DNA of 64,000 nucleotides from Beaufortia kweichowensis (Eukaryota > Chordata > Actinopteri > Cypriniformes > Gastromyzontidae): the NCBI GenBank assembly GCA_019155185.1, contig CM032809.1:5948621-6012620 (forward strand), read 5' to 3'. The notes beneath the pieces were generated by a model, which searched no databases, was not told the DNA's origin, and saw only the letters and a list, made by a program, of their open reading frames with translations. Within the stretch, counting starts at the first letter, position 1. Each line of letters begins with the position of its first letter. Shown here piece after piece: positions 50,443 through 61,353 of the stretch. Position numbers and translations under genes: made by a program.

Positions 50443-51726
50443 TCAATTTTTGGAAGTTCTGGTAAACCTCCGTTTTAGTTTCTTTAGTCTTCTAAAGAAA
50501 CTTCGCAAACTATTGGTTCGTGGTGGCCTGTACGGTTTCTTCAGGAGTTCCACAAACATTTCTTCATCTGATTTGCTGATGAATCCTGAGTCTGATGACT
50601 CGACGAAATTGAATAAATCTAGATCAGATTCTTGCTCATCGGGACTCATATCATCCTGATTTATGGTTTCAACCGCTTCGTACCCAGCCTCCTTTTCTAA
50701 ATCCTCCAAGTACTCCACGGCATCATACCAAACCTCCTCTTCTGAGTCTTTAGGATCCTCCAGGTACTCCACTGAATCGTACCAAACCTCCTCTTCAGAG
50801 TCTTTAGGATCCTCCAGGTACTCCACTGAATCGTACCAAACCTCCTCTTCAGAGTCTTTAGGATCCTCCAGGTACTCCACTGAATCAGTACCAAACCTCC
50901 TCTTCAGAGTCTTCAGGATCCTCCAGGTACTCCACTGAATCGTACCAAACCTCCTCTTCAGAGTCTTTAGGATCCTCCAGGTACTCCACGGAATCGTTAC
51001 CAAACCTCCTCTTCAGAGTCTTTAGGATCCTCCAGGTACTCCACGGAATCGTTACCAAACCTCCTCTTCAGAGTCTTTAGGATCCTCCAGGTACTCCACT
51101 GAATCGTACCAAACCTCCTCTTCAGAGTCTTTAGGATCCTCCAGGTACTCCACTGAATCGTACCAAACCTCCTCTTCAGAGTCTTTAGGATCCTCCAGGT
51201 ACTCCACGGAATCGTACCAAACCTCCTCTTCAGGAGTCTTTAGGATCCCTCCAGGTACTCCACTGAATCGTACTCAAACCTCCTCTTCAGGATCCTCTAT
51301 TTTCTCCAAGGCATTATGTAAAACCTCTTCCTCCAGATATAAAGCTCTGGAGGGGTTTTCTGTGCCGGTGGCTGATGGGAGATTTGTAAAAGATAGACAA
51401 CATTCTATCATATTTTTTAAAGCGGTGACCTGTCTGAGATCTTCCTCTGTGACTTCCAACTCAAAGCGAGAGAGATCAGAATCATTAAACTGATCTTCTA
51501 ATTCGCTGTATATATCTTCTAATATACTAGGGTTCTCTGTGTTGTCATTGTCAACGGTCACGCCAGCGGCTGATGGTTTGGGGGCGCTGACATCAGCTAG
51601 ATCCATGTCTAACTTATTTTTATTTTTAATCAGGATTTGTTTAAGATTCTCTAAACAAAGATTATGTAATGCAGTTATGGTTTCAGTAAAGTAACACACT
51701 TTAACCTGATCCATCTTTGTTGACAT
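50443..51726 (-). CDS. Acidic-repeat protein, copy A (frameshifted)
   Basis: I do not recognise this family. The start at 51726 is the first in-frame ATG (MSTKMDQV), with A at -3. No intron is needed. The N-terminal region of about 149 residues is Asp/Glu-rich and contains ILEDIYSELEDQF and CLSFTNLP. About ten copies of the 18-residue repeat SVEYLEDPKDSEEEVWYD follow, then one degenerate copy. The linker contains DSGFIS. A basic tail (SFFRRLKKLKRRFTRT) ends at TGA 50443-50445. As assembled, six +1 indels lie inside the repeats (near 50887, 50996, 51052, 51233, 51247 and 51274), so the frame is lost and only regained for the last part. The N-terminal region is open and matches copy B. It is probably disordered and cytosolic or nuclear; no signal peptide or membrane segment is visible. 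Confidence 0.6.
50705..51290 (-). repeat. 54-bp coding minisatellite, copy A
   Basis: About ten 54-bp units plus one degenerate unit encoding the acidic 18-residue repeat. Each carries GGATCCTCCAGGTACTCCAC on the plus strand. Confidence 0.92.
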
Positions 51727-51817
51727 GTTTAAAAGCAGTATTTTAACACTGTGGTTATGTGCTTCTACTTCCTTCAAATGTCCGTCAGCGAGTGAGAATT
51801 TCTGCCCGCTGCGCCTG

Positions 51818-51894
51818 TTAATATAGCTGCACTTGCGATGACGTCACGCGGTCATGTCCGAACATGTTTAGTTTTGAGCGTCACCTGTCAATCA
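51818..51894 (-). promoter_or_regulatory. Compact promoter of copy A: PBX-MEIS site, CRE, TATA
   Basis: In minus-strand order: TGATTGACAG (51885-51894, the PBX with MEIS/PREP decamer), a perfect palindromic CRE TGACGTCA (51839-51846), then CTATATTAA (51818-51826) 12 bp downstream. A start near 51790 would give a 5' UTR of about 65 nt before the ATG at 51726. The decamer is also part of an inverted repeat CCTGT...ACAGG. Confidence 0.65.
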
Positions 51895-52175
51895 CAGGTC
51901 AGCGTTGCATCGTCACCAAATTGATCAGATTTGACCATTTAAATATCATCCTGCCCCAAAACTTGAGTTTTCTTTCATGTTTACATATATATAATGCTCG
52001 TACTAGAGAGTTGTTTCGTAAACAAGTGAATGTAAACAGATATAAAACGCGAGCGCTTTCTGTCTTAAAGGGACAGCAGCCTAATAAATCCTGCCGATGT
52101 CTTTAATGTTAATCAAAGAAACTTTTGTAACCTTTAAAAGAAATCAACTATATTTAATTTAAACCGTTCTACATT

Positions 52176-52517
52176 TGATCAATTTCTGTATATTGAAACT
52201 ACCAACCTGAAAAAACTGTTGTATGTTTGTTTTCTTGTATTTATTTGTTTGTTGCTTATAATTTGCTTAATTGTTCTAATTTCATCACTGACTTGTTTAA
52301 TTGTCTTTAACAATATTTTACCTTTAAAATAAATAAACTATATTTAATGTTTATTTAATATATTTAATAAAATTTAATATTTAATTTACATGTGATCAAT
52401 TTCTGTATATTGAAACTACCAACCTGAAAAACCCTTAAAAACTCTGTTGTATGTTTGTTTTCTTGTATTTATTTGTTTGTTGCTTATAATTTGCTTAATT
52501 GTTCTAATTTCATCACT
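52176..52517. repeat. Direct duplication inside each array unit
   Basis: A 115-125-bp segment starting TGATCAATTTCTGTATATTG occurs at 52176-52289 and again at 52393-52517, 217 bp apart. The same pair is present in unit B (about 56241 and 56457) and unit C (about 60322 and 60540), so it predates the triplication. The stretch is non-coding. Confidence 0.85.
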
Positions 52518-54133
52518 TGTCTTTGTCTTTATTTGATTTTATATGAGTTAGGCTAGTAGTTTTAGTGGCATAGCCTTATTTATTAAGGTCAAAACAATAG
52601 TCTATTTACTACACTACTTAGGAAACTGTGTAGTAGTTCTACAAAGAACTACATTGCTTAATGAAAATAAATATATATAAATATATATTGTTTGTTTATG
52701 TTTTTATATTTTATACGTTTTAATAACCTGAACATGAACCCCAAATCTGATTGGCTGATTGGAAAGTTGTCCTAAGGTCAACATTGACATACTTGTAGTT
52801 GTAACACTGGATTTAATTTTCTTTTTTCTTTGTTCTTTCCTTTTTTATATATCTTGGTCATATTACAGTGTGGTATATTTGAGGTATAGTATAGTGTTAT
52901 TAGTGTATAGTGTTTTTTAAATGTTTTAAAAGTCAGAGTTACAGATGTCTTGAAACTATTTAAAGTACACATTTGTGAAACGGAAAGGCCAGATGACAGA
53001 TTTTCTAGAAGAAGCCGTCCACATGTGCTGATCCAGTACTGTAACTGTAAAACACAAGACAATTCATACAGCAGCAAACTTTTTTTTTAAAGTAAAAGTC
53101 ATTAAAATCAAATCATTGTTTTGATTAATCTTTTTAATCATTTTTCCTATCCAGCACACCAATGTCCTGCCAAAACATGGAAACATTTGTAAAAGTGTGT
53201 CAGCTGGTACCATTGTAGGTGTGGTCACATACGGAGAGAATCTTGCTTTGATGCTAAATACATAATGCTTTTATAAAAATGTTTTGCTCCTGGAAAGCTT
53301 GTAGTATAATTAATTTATAATGTAATGATGTTACAAGGGATGCATTTTTTTTTTTGCATATAACAGCCTCAAATTAAGACAAAATTTTACTACTTGGAGT
53401 CTAAATTTCCCCACAATGATTGTAAAAGTCTTAACCATACCTGCTGTACACGGATGACCCCAACTTTATGTACTGCATCTGCTGTCATTGGCTAAATATT
53501 TGTAAAACAGATAGATAAACGTAAAGTGTGACCAATAGCATTGAAAAGGGCATGTGCTCTACACAGGTTGAGCCCTATCTGCAGATTATCTTTCCCACCG
53601 GGCAATATTTTTAAAAATAAATATTTTTAATCAGTTAAGCCTATTTGGATAAGTATATTAAAAGATAAGATCCTATTAGGCAATTATTTATTACACCTTA
53701 AAACCCACACTATATACAGTGTGGAGCATAAAAAGGCCTAGCCATTTTAATATAAAAACTGACAACATACATAATGTAACAATTAAAATGTAATTGTAAG
53801 CAGAAAACAAAGTTACTAAAGTATTAAAACATTTGCTATTAAAGGGTTAGTTAAGCCCAAAAGCTTTGTCATTATTTACTTACCCTCATGTCGTTCCACA
53901 CACTGACCTGTGTGGAGTCTTCTGAACACAAATTAAGATTTTTGAATGAAGATATATCTTATCCATGAGCTTCAGGACACCTAATAGACATTGTGGTAAT
54001 TAAAAAAAAATATTACGTGTGAGCAGAGGATATTTAAAACGTACTGTATGTAAGATGTTTAGAACTGGGCAATAATATATTTTCATAAATGTTTCATAAA
54101 ATATTTAAAATGATTTCATTCAGTCAGAATTAT

Positions 54134-54139
54134 TTTATT
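54134..54139 (-). terminator. Poly(A) signal, copy B
   Basis: AATAAA on the minus strand, about 165 nt beyond the ancestral stop at 54303. Confidence 0.5.
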
Positions 54140-54167
54140 TCATTCATGTTTATTATATTCATACACA

Positions 54168-54266
54168 GATTTTTTTGTTGCACAGATGATTTTTTGTTGC
54201 ACAGATGATTTTTTTTTTTTGCACAGATTTTTTTTTTTTGCACAGATGATTTTTTTGTTGCACAGA
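54168..54266. repeat. T-rich 3'-UTR minisatellite, copy B
   Basis: Same unit, fewer copies (about four to five) and irregular T runs. Confidence 0.85.
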
Positions 54267-54302
54267 ACAGACTTAATTCTTTTCATTTTACTCCAACACT
54301 GT

Positions 54303-55791
54303 TCAATTTTTGGAAGTTCTGGTAAACCTCCGTTTTAGTTTCTTTAGTCTTCTAAAGAAACTTGCATAAACTATTAGTTCGTTGGTGGCCTGTACGGTTT
54401 CTTCAGGAGTTCCACAAACATTTCTTCATCTGATTTGCTGATGAATCCTGAGTCTGATGACTCGGCGAAATTGAATAAATCTAGATCAGATTCTTGCTCA
54501 TCGGGACTCATATCATCCTGATTTATGGTTTCAACCGCTTCGTACCCAGCCTCCTTTTCTAAATCCTCCAAGTACTCCACGGCATCATACCAAACCTCCT
54601 CTTCTGAGTCTTTAGGATCCTCCAGGTACTCCACGGAATCGTACCAAACCTCCTCTCTTCAGAGTCTTTAGGATCCTCCAGGTACTCCACTGAATCGTGC
54701 CAAACCTCCTCTTCAGAGTCTTTAGGATCCTCCAGGTACTCCACGGAATCGTACCAAACCTCCTCTTCAGAGTCTTTAGGATCCTCCAGGTACTCCACTG
54801 AATCGTACCAAACCTCCTCTTCAGAGTCTTTAGGATCCTCCAGGTACTCCACGGAATCGTACCAAACCTCCTCTTCAGAGTCTTTAGGATCCTCCAGGTA
54901 CTCCACTGAATCGTACCAAACCTCCTCTTCAGAGTCTTTAGGATCCTCCAGGTACTCCACGGAATCGTACCAAACCTCCTCTTCAGAGTCTTTAGGATCC
55001 TCCAGGTACTCCACTGAATCGTACCAAACCTCCTCTTCAGAGTCTTTAGGATCCTCCAGGTACTCCACGGAATCGTACTCCTCTTCAGAGTCTTTAGGAT
55101 CCTCCAGGTACTCCACTGAATCGTACCAAACCTCCTCTTCAGAGTCTTTAGGATCCTCCAGGTACTCCACGGAATCGTACCAAACCTCTTCGGAGGCTTC
55201 AGGATCCTCCAGGTACTCCACAGAATCGTACCAAACCTCCTCTTCGGAGTCTTTAGGATCCTCCAGGTACTCCACGGAATCGTACCAAACCTCCTCTTCA
55301 GAGTCTTTAGGATCCTCCAGGTACTCCACGGAATCGTACCAAACCTCCTCTTCAGGATCCTCTATTTTCTCCAAGGCATTATGTAAAACCTCTTCCTCCA
55401 GATATAAAGCTCTGGAGGGGTTTTCTGTGCCGGTGGCTGATGGGAGATTTGTAAAAGATAGACAACATTCTATCATATTTTTTAAAGCGGTGACCTGTCT
55501 GAGATCTTCCTCTGTGACTTCCAACTCAAAGCGAGAGAGATCAGAATCATTAAACTGATCTTCTAATTCGCTGTATATATCTTCTAATATACTAGGGTTC
55601 TCTGTGTTGTCATTGTCAACGGTCACGCCAGCGGCTGATGGTTTGGGGGCGCTGACATCAGCTAGATCCATGTCTAACTTATTTTTATTTTTAATCAGGA
55701 TTTGTTTAAGATTCTCTAAACAAAGATTATGTAATGCAGTTATGGTTTCAGTAAAGTAACACACTTTAACCTGATCCATCTTTGTTGACAT
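54303..55791 (-). CDS. Acidic-repeat protein, copy B (best preserved)
   Basis: Same unrecognised family as copies A and C, and the longest uninterrupted frame: 55791 down to the 54650s, about 149 N-terminal residues plus 13 in-frame 18-residue acidic repeats. One repeat lacks VW (a 6-bp deletion near 55078) and one carries EASEE in place of KDSEEE. A 2-bp insertion near 54655 shifts the frame just before the last two repeats. A second insertion near 54382, with a C-to-T change, creates an early stop that would remove the 25-residue basic tail. The ancestral stop position is 54303-54305. The DSGFIS linker is kept. Repeat codons alternate TCA and TCC for the repeat serine. Function unknown. Confidence 0.65.
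54563..55355 (-). repeat. 54-bp coding minisatellite, copy B
   Basis: About 14 units plus one degenerate unit. The synonymous base after CTCCAC mostly alternates T and G from unit to unit, so the higher-order period is 108 bp. Confidence 0.92.
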
Positions 55792-55882
55792 GTTTAAAAG
55801 CAGTATTTTAACACTGTGGTTATGTGCTTCTACTTCCTTCAAATGTCCGTCAGCGAGTGAGAATTTCTGCCCGCTGCGCCTG

Positions 55883-55959
55883 TTAATATAGCTGCGCTTG
55901 CGATGACGTCACGCGGTCATGTCCGAACATGTTTAGTTTTGAGCGTCACCTGTCAATCA
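55883..55959 (-). promoter_or_regulatory. Compact promoter of copy B
   Basis: PBX-MEIS decamer at 55950-55959, CRE TGACGTCA at 55904-55911 and TATA-like CTATATTAA at 55883-55891. Spacing is the same as in copy A, and there is one substitution between CRE and TATA. Confidence 0.65.
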
Positions 55960-58199
55960 CAGGTCAGCGTTGCATCGTCACCAAATTGATCAGATTTGAC
56001 CATTTAAATATCATCCTGCCCCAAAACTTGAGTTTTCTTTCATGTTTACATATATATAATGCTCGTACTAGAGAGTTGTTTCTGTAAACAAGTGAATGTA
56101 AACAGATATAAAACGCGAGCGCTTTCTGTCTTAAAGGGACAGCAGCCTAATAAATCCTGCCGATGTCTTTAATGTTAATCAAAGAAACTTTTGTAACCTT
56201 TAAAAGAAATCAACTATATTTAATTTAAACCGTTCTACATTTGATCAATTTCTGTATATTGAAACTACCAACCTGAAAAAAAACTGTTGTATGTTTGTTT
56301 TCTTTATTTGTTTGTTGCTTATAATTTGCTTAATTGTTCTAATTTCATCACTGACTTGTTTAATTGTCTTTAACAATATTTTACCTTTAAAATAAATAAA
56401 CTATATTTAATGTTTATTTAATATATTTAATAAAATTTAATATTTAATTTACATGTGATCAATTTCTGTATATTGAAACTACCAACCTGAAAAAACCCTT
56501 AAAAAACTCTGTTGTATGTTTGTTTTCTTGTATTTATTTGTTTGTTGCTTATAATTTGCTTAATTGTTCTAATTTCATCACTTGTCTTTGTCTTTATTTG
56601 ATTTTATATGAGTTAGGCTAGTAGTTTTAGTGGCATAGCCTTATTTATTAAGGTCAAAACAATAGTCTATTTACTACACTACTTAGGAAACTGTGTAGTA
56701 GTTCTACAAAGAACTACATTGCTTAATGAAAATAAATATATATAAATATATATTGTTTGTTTATGTTTTTATATTTTATACGTTTTAATAACCTGAACAT
56801 GAACCCCAAATCTGATTGGCTGATTGGAAAGTTGTCCTAAGGTCAACATTGACATACTTGTAGTTGTAACACTGGATTTAATTTTCTTTTCTTTGTTCTT
56901 TCCTTTTTTATATATCTTGGTCATATTACAGTGTGGTATATTTGAGGTATAGTATAGTGTTATTAGTGTATAGTGTTTTTTAAATGTTTTAAAAGTCAGA
57001 GTTACAGATGTCTTGAAACTATTTAAAGTACACATTTGTGAAACGGAAAGGCCAGATGACAGATTTTCTAGAAGAAGCCGTCCACATGTGCTGATCCAGT
57101 ACTGTAACTGTAAAACACAAGACAATTCATACAGCAGCAAACTTTTTTTTTTTTAAAGTAAAAGTCATTAAAATCAAATCATTGTTTTGATTAATCTTTT
57201 TTAATCATTTTTCCTATCCGCACACCAATGTCCTGCCAAAAACATGGAAACATTTGTAAAAGTGTGTCAGCTGGTACCATTGTAGGTGTGGTCACATACG
57301 GAGAGAATCTTGCTTTGATGCTAAATACATAATGCTTTTATAAAAATGTTTTGCTCCTGGAAAGCTTGTAGTATAATTAATTTATAATGTAATGATGTTA
57401 CAAGGGATGCATTTTTTTTTTTGCATATAACAGCCTCAAATTAAGACAAAATTTTACTACTTGGAGTCTAAATTTCCCCACAATGATTGTAAAAGTCTTA
57501 ACCATACCTGCTGTACACGGATGACCCCAACTTTATGTACTGCATCTGCTGTCATTGGCTAAATATTTGTAAAACAGATAGATAAACGTAAAGTGTGACC
57601 AATAGCATTGAAAAGGGCATGTGCTCTACACAGGTTGAGCCCTATCTGCAGATTATCTTTCCACCGGGCAATATTTTTAAAAAATAAATATTTTTAATCA
57701 GTTAAGCCTATTTGGATAAGTATATTAAAAGATAAGATCCTATTAGGCAATTATTTATTACACCTTAAAACCCACACTATATACAGTGTGGAGCATAAAA
57801 GGCCTAGCCATTTTAATATAAAAAACTGACAACATACATAATGTAACAATTAAAATGTAATTGTAAGCAGAAAACAAAGTTACTAAAGTATTAAAACATT
57901 TGCTATTAAAGGGTTAGTTCGCCCAAAAGCTTTGTCATTATTTACTTACCCTCATGTCGTTCCACACACTGACCTGTGTGAGTCTTCTGAACACAAATTA
58001 AGATTTTTGAATGAAGATATATCTTATCCATGAGCTTCCAGGACACCTAATAGACATTGTGGTAATTAAAAAAAAATATTACGTGTGAGCAGAGGATATT
58101 TAAAACGTACTGTATGTAAGATGTTTAGAACTGGGCAATAATATATTTTCATAAATGTTTCATAAAATATTTAAAATGATTTCATTCAGTCAGAATTAT

Positions 58200-58205
58200 T
58201 TTATT
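58200..58205 (-). terminator. Poly(A) signal, copy C
   Basis: AATAAA on the minus strand, about 180 nt after the stop at 58383. Confidence 0.5.
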
Positions 58206-58231
58206 TCATTCATGTTTATTATATTCATACA

Positions 58232-58346
58232 CAGATTTTTTTTTTGTTGCACAGATGATTTTTTTTGTTGCACAGATGATTTTTTTTTTTGTTGCACAGA
58301 TGATTTTTTTTTTTTGTTGCACAGATGATTTTTTTTGTTGCACAGA
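58232..58346. repeat. T-rich 3'-UTR minisatellite, copy C
   Basis: Same unit, about five copies. Confidence 0.85.
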
Positions 58347-58382
58347 ACAGACTTAATTCTTTTCATTTTACTCCAACACTGT

Positions 58383-59871
58383 TCAATTTTTGGAAGTTCT
58401 GGTAAACCTCCGTTTTAGTTTCTTTAGTCTTCTAAAGAAACTTCGCAAACTATTGGTTCGTGGTGGCCTGTACGGTTTCTTCAGGAGTTCCACAAACATT
58501 TCTTCATCTGATTTGCTGATGAATCCTGAGTCTGATGACTCGACGAAATTGAATAAATCTAGATCAGATTCTTGCTCATCGGGACTCATATCATCCTGAT
58601 TTATGGTTTCAACCGCTTCGTACCCAGCCTCCTTTTCTAAATCCTCCAAGTACTCCACGGCATCATACCAAACCTCCTCTTCTGAGTCTTTAGGATCCTC
58701 CAGGTACTCCACGGAATCGTACCAAACCTCCTCTTCAGAGTCTTTAGGATCCTCCAGGTACTCCACTGAATCGTACCAAACCTCCTCTTCAGAGTCTTTA
58801 GGATCCTCCAGGTACTCCACGGAATCGTACCAAACCTCCTCTTCAGAGTCTTTAGGATCCTCCAGGTACTCCACTGAATCGTACCAAACCTCCTCTTCGA
58901 GTCTTTAGGATCCTCCAGGTACTCCACGGAATCATTTCCAAACCTCCTCTTCAGAGTCTTTAGGATCCTCCAGGTACTCCACTGAATCATACCAAACCTC
59001 CTCTTCGGAGTCTTTAGGATCCTCCAGGTACTCCACGGAATCGTACCAAACCTCCTCTTCGAGTCTTTAGGATCCTCCAGGTACTCCACTGAATCGCACT
59101 CAAACCTCCTCTTCAGAGTCTTTAGGATCCTCCAGGTACTCCACGGAATCGTACCAAACCTCCTCTTCAGAGTCTTTAGGATCCTCCAGGTACTCCACTG
59201 AATCGTACCAAACCTCCTCTTCAGAGTCTTTAGGATCCTCCAGGTACTCCACGGAATCGTACCAAACCTCTTCGGAGGCTTCAGGATCCTCCAGGTACTC
59301 CACAGAATCGTACCAAACCTCCTCTTCGGAGTCTTTAGGATCCTCCAGGTACTCCACGGAATCGTACCAAACCTCCTCTTCAGAGTCTTTAGGATCCTCC
59401 AGGTACTCCAATGAATCGTACCAAACCTCCTCTTCAGGATCCTCTATTTTCTCAAGGCATTATGTAAAACCTCTTCCTCCAGATATAAAGCTCTGGAGGG
59501 GTTTTCTGTGCCGTGGCTGATGGGAGATTTGTAAAAGATAGACAACATTCTATCATATTTTTTAAAGCGGTGACCTGTCTGAGATCTTCCTCTGTGACTT
59601 CCAACTCAAAGCGAGAGAGATCAGAATCATTAAACTGATCTTCTAATTCGCTGTATATATCTTCTAATATACTAGGGTTCTCTGTGTTGTCATTGTCAAC
59701 GGTCACGCCAGCGGCTGATGGTTTGGGGGCGCTGACATCAGCTAGATCCATGTCTAACTTATTTTTATTTTTAATCAGGATTTGTTTAAGATTCTCTAAA
59801 CAAAGATTATGTAATGCAGTTATGGTTTCAGTAAAGTAACACACTTTAACCTGATCCATCTTTGTTGACAT
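58383..59871 (-). CDS. Acidic-repeat protein, copy C (frameshifted)
   Basis: Same unrecognised family. The start ATG is at 59871 and the stop TGA at 58383-58385. About 14 of the 18-residue repeats plus one degenerate copy. Unlike A and B, the N-terminal region is itself broken: single-base deletions near 59512 and 59453 interrupt the segment before the repeats. Further indels lie at about 58899, 58935, 59060 and 59100. The C-terminal 163 codons, including four in-frame repeats, the DSGFIS linker and the full basic tail, are intact and identical in kind to copy A. As assembled it cannot make a full product. Confidence 0.6.
58643..59440 (-). repeat. 54-bp coding minisatellite, copy C
   Basis: About 14 units plus one degenerate unit with the same T/G alternation as copy B over the first eleven units. 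Confidence 0.92.
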
Positions 59872-59962
59872 GTTTAAAAGCAGTATTTTAACACTGTGGT
59901 TATGTGCTTCTACTTCCTTCAAATGTCCGTCAGCGAGTGAGAATTTCTGCCCGCTGCGCCTG

Positions 59963-60039
59963 TTAATATAGCTGCACTTGCGATGACGTCACGCGGTCAT
60001 GTCCGAACATGTTTAGTTTTGAGCGTCACCTGTCAATCA
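59963..60039 (-). promoter_or_regulatory. Compact promoter of copy C
   Basis: PBX-MEIS decamer at 60030-60039, CRE at 59984-59991 and TATA-like box at 59963-59971. All three elements are intact. Confidence 0.65.
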
Positions 60040-61353
60040 CAGGTCAGCGTTGCATCGTCACCAAATTGATCAGATTTGACCATTTAAATATCATCCTGCC
60101 CCAAAACTTGAGTTTTCTTTCATGTTTACATATATATAATGCTCGTACTAGAGAGTTGTTTCGTAAACAAGTGAATGTAAACAGATATAAAACGCGAGCG
60201 CTTTCTGTCTTAAAGGGACAGCAGCCTAATAAATCCTGCCGATGTCTTTAATGTTAATCAAAGAAACTTTTGTAACCTTTAAAAGAAATAAACTATATTT
60301 AATTTAAACCGTTCTACATTTGATCAATTTCTGTATATTGAAACTACCAACCTGAAAAAAAACTGTTGTATGTTTGTTTTCTTTATTTATTTGTTTGTTG
60401 CTTATAATTTGCTTAATTGTTCTAATTTCATCACTGACTTGTTTAATTGTCTTTAACAATATTTTACCTTTAAAATAAATAAACTATATTTAATGTTTAT
60501 TTAATATATTTAATAAAATTTAATATTTAATTTACATGTGATCAATTTCTGTATATTGAAACTACCAACCTGAAAAAACCCTTAAAAAACTCTGTTGTAT
60601 GTTTGTTTTCTTGTATTTATTTGTTTGTTGCTTATAATTTGCTTAATTGTTCTAATTTCATCACTGACTTGTTTACTTGTCTTTAACAATATTTGATTTT
60701 ATATGAGTTAGGCTAGTAGTTTTAGTGGCATAGCCTTATTTATTAAGGTCAAAACAATAGTCTATTTACTACACTACTTAGGAAACTGTGTAGTAGTTCT
60801 ACAAAGAACTACATTGCTTAATGAAAATAAATATATATCTATATATAACGTATATATTTTGTACGTTTTAATAACCCCAGATCTGATTGGCTGATTGGAA
60901 AGTTGTCCTAAGGTCAACATTGACATACTTGCAGTTGTAACACTGGATTTAATTTTCTTTTCTTTGTTCTTTCCTTTTTTATATATCTTGGTCATATTAC
61001 AGTGTGGTATATTTGAGGTATAGTATAGTGTTTGTTTTTTAAATGTTTTAAAAGTCAGAGTTACAGATGTAACAGATGTAAACGGAAAGGCCAGATGACA
61101 GATTTTCTAGAAGAAGCCGTCCACGTGTGCTGATCCAGTACTGTAACTGTAAAACACAAGACAATTCATACAGCAGCAAACTTTTTTTTAAAAAGTAAGA
61201 GTCATTAAAATCAAATCATTGTTTTGATTAATCTTTTTTAATCATTTTTCCTATCCGCACACCAATGTCCTGCCAAAAACATGGAAACATTTGTAAAAGT
61301 GTGTCAGCTGGTACCACTGTGGGTGTGGTCACATACGGAGAGAATCTTGCTTT

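Larger units (their letters stand above)
49355..53249. repeat. Tandem array unit A (3.9 kb)
   Basis: First of three direct units, starting GATGCTAAATACATAATGC and ending before the next GATGCTAAATAC. Gene order on the minus strand: upstream AT-rich flank, promoter, single-exon gene, T-rich 3' minisatellite, AT-rich 3' flank. It differs from units B and C mainly by homopolymer lengths and the number of 54-bp coding repeats. Confidence 0.95.
53250..57316. repeat. Tandem array unit B (4.07 kb)
   Basis: Second unit in the same orientation. Its junction with unit A reads CTTGCTTT-GATGCTAAATAC, and the same junction recurs at 57317. Confidence 0.95.
57317..61353. repeat. Tandem array unit C (4.04 kb)
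   Basis: Third unit, ending at CTTGCTTT where the flank GGCACGAC begins. Its right-hand 1.1 kb (the gene's upstream flank) is the most diverged, with several small deletions (for example near 60840 and 61020-61080) compared with A and B. Confidence 0.93.

Noticed and set aside
50450..50938. Plus-strand Ser-rich frames across the coding minisatellite (also 58390-58908)
   Set aside because: They are the antisense of the acidic-repeat gene and keep open only because of the 54-bp periodicity.
51727..51777. N-terminal extension of the array protein (and equivalents at 55842 and 59922)
   Set aside because: It starts at TTG; the first in-frame ATG with a good context is at 51726 (55791, 59871).
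51864..52106. 80-residue plus-strand frame upstream of array gene A, repeated at 60009-60251
   Set aside because: It is identical in A and C only because whole units are nearly identical. It is broken in B, overlaps the promoter and has no recognisable domain.
56769..57140. Minus-strand frame in the array's upstream flank (also 52778-53077)
   Set aside because: It differs in length between units because of homopolymer changes, has AT-driven composition and lacks its own promoter.
49355..61353. Array units as copies of a transposon
   Set aside because: No terminal inverted or long terminal repeats, no transposase or reverse transcriptase, no target duplication, and units are strictly head to tail at one place.
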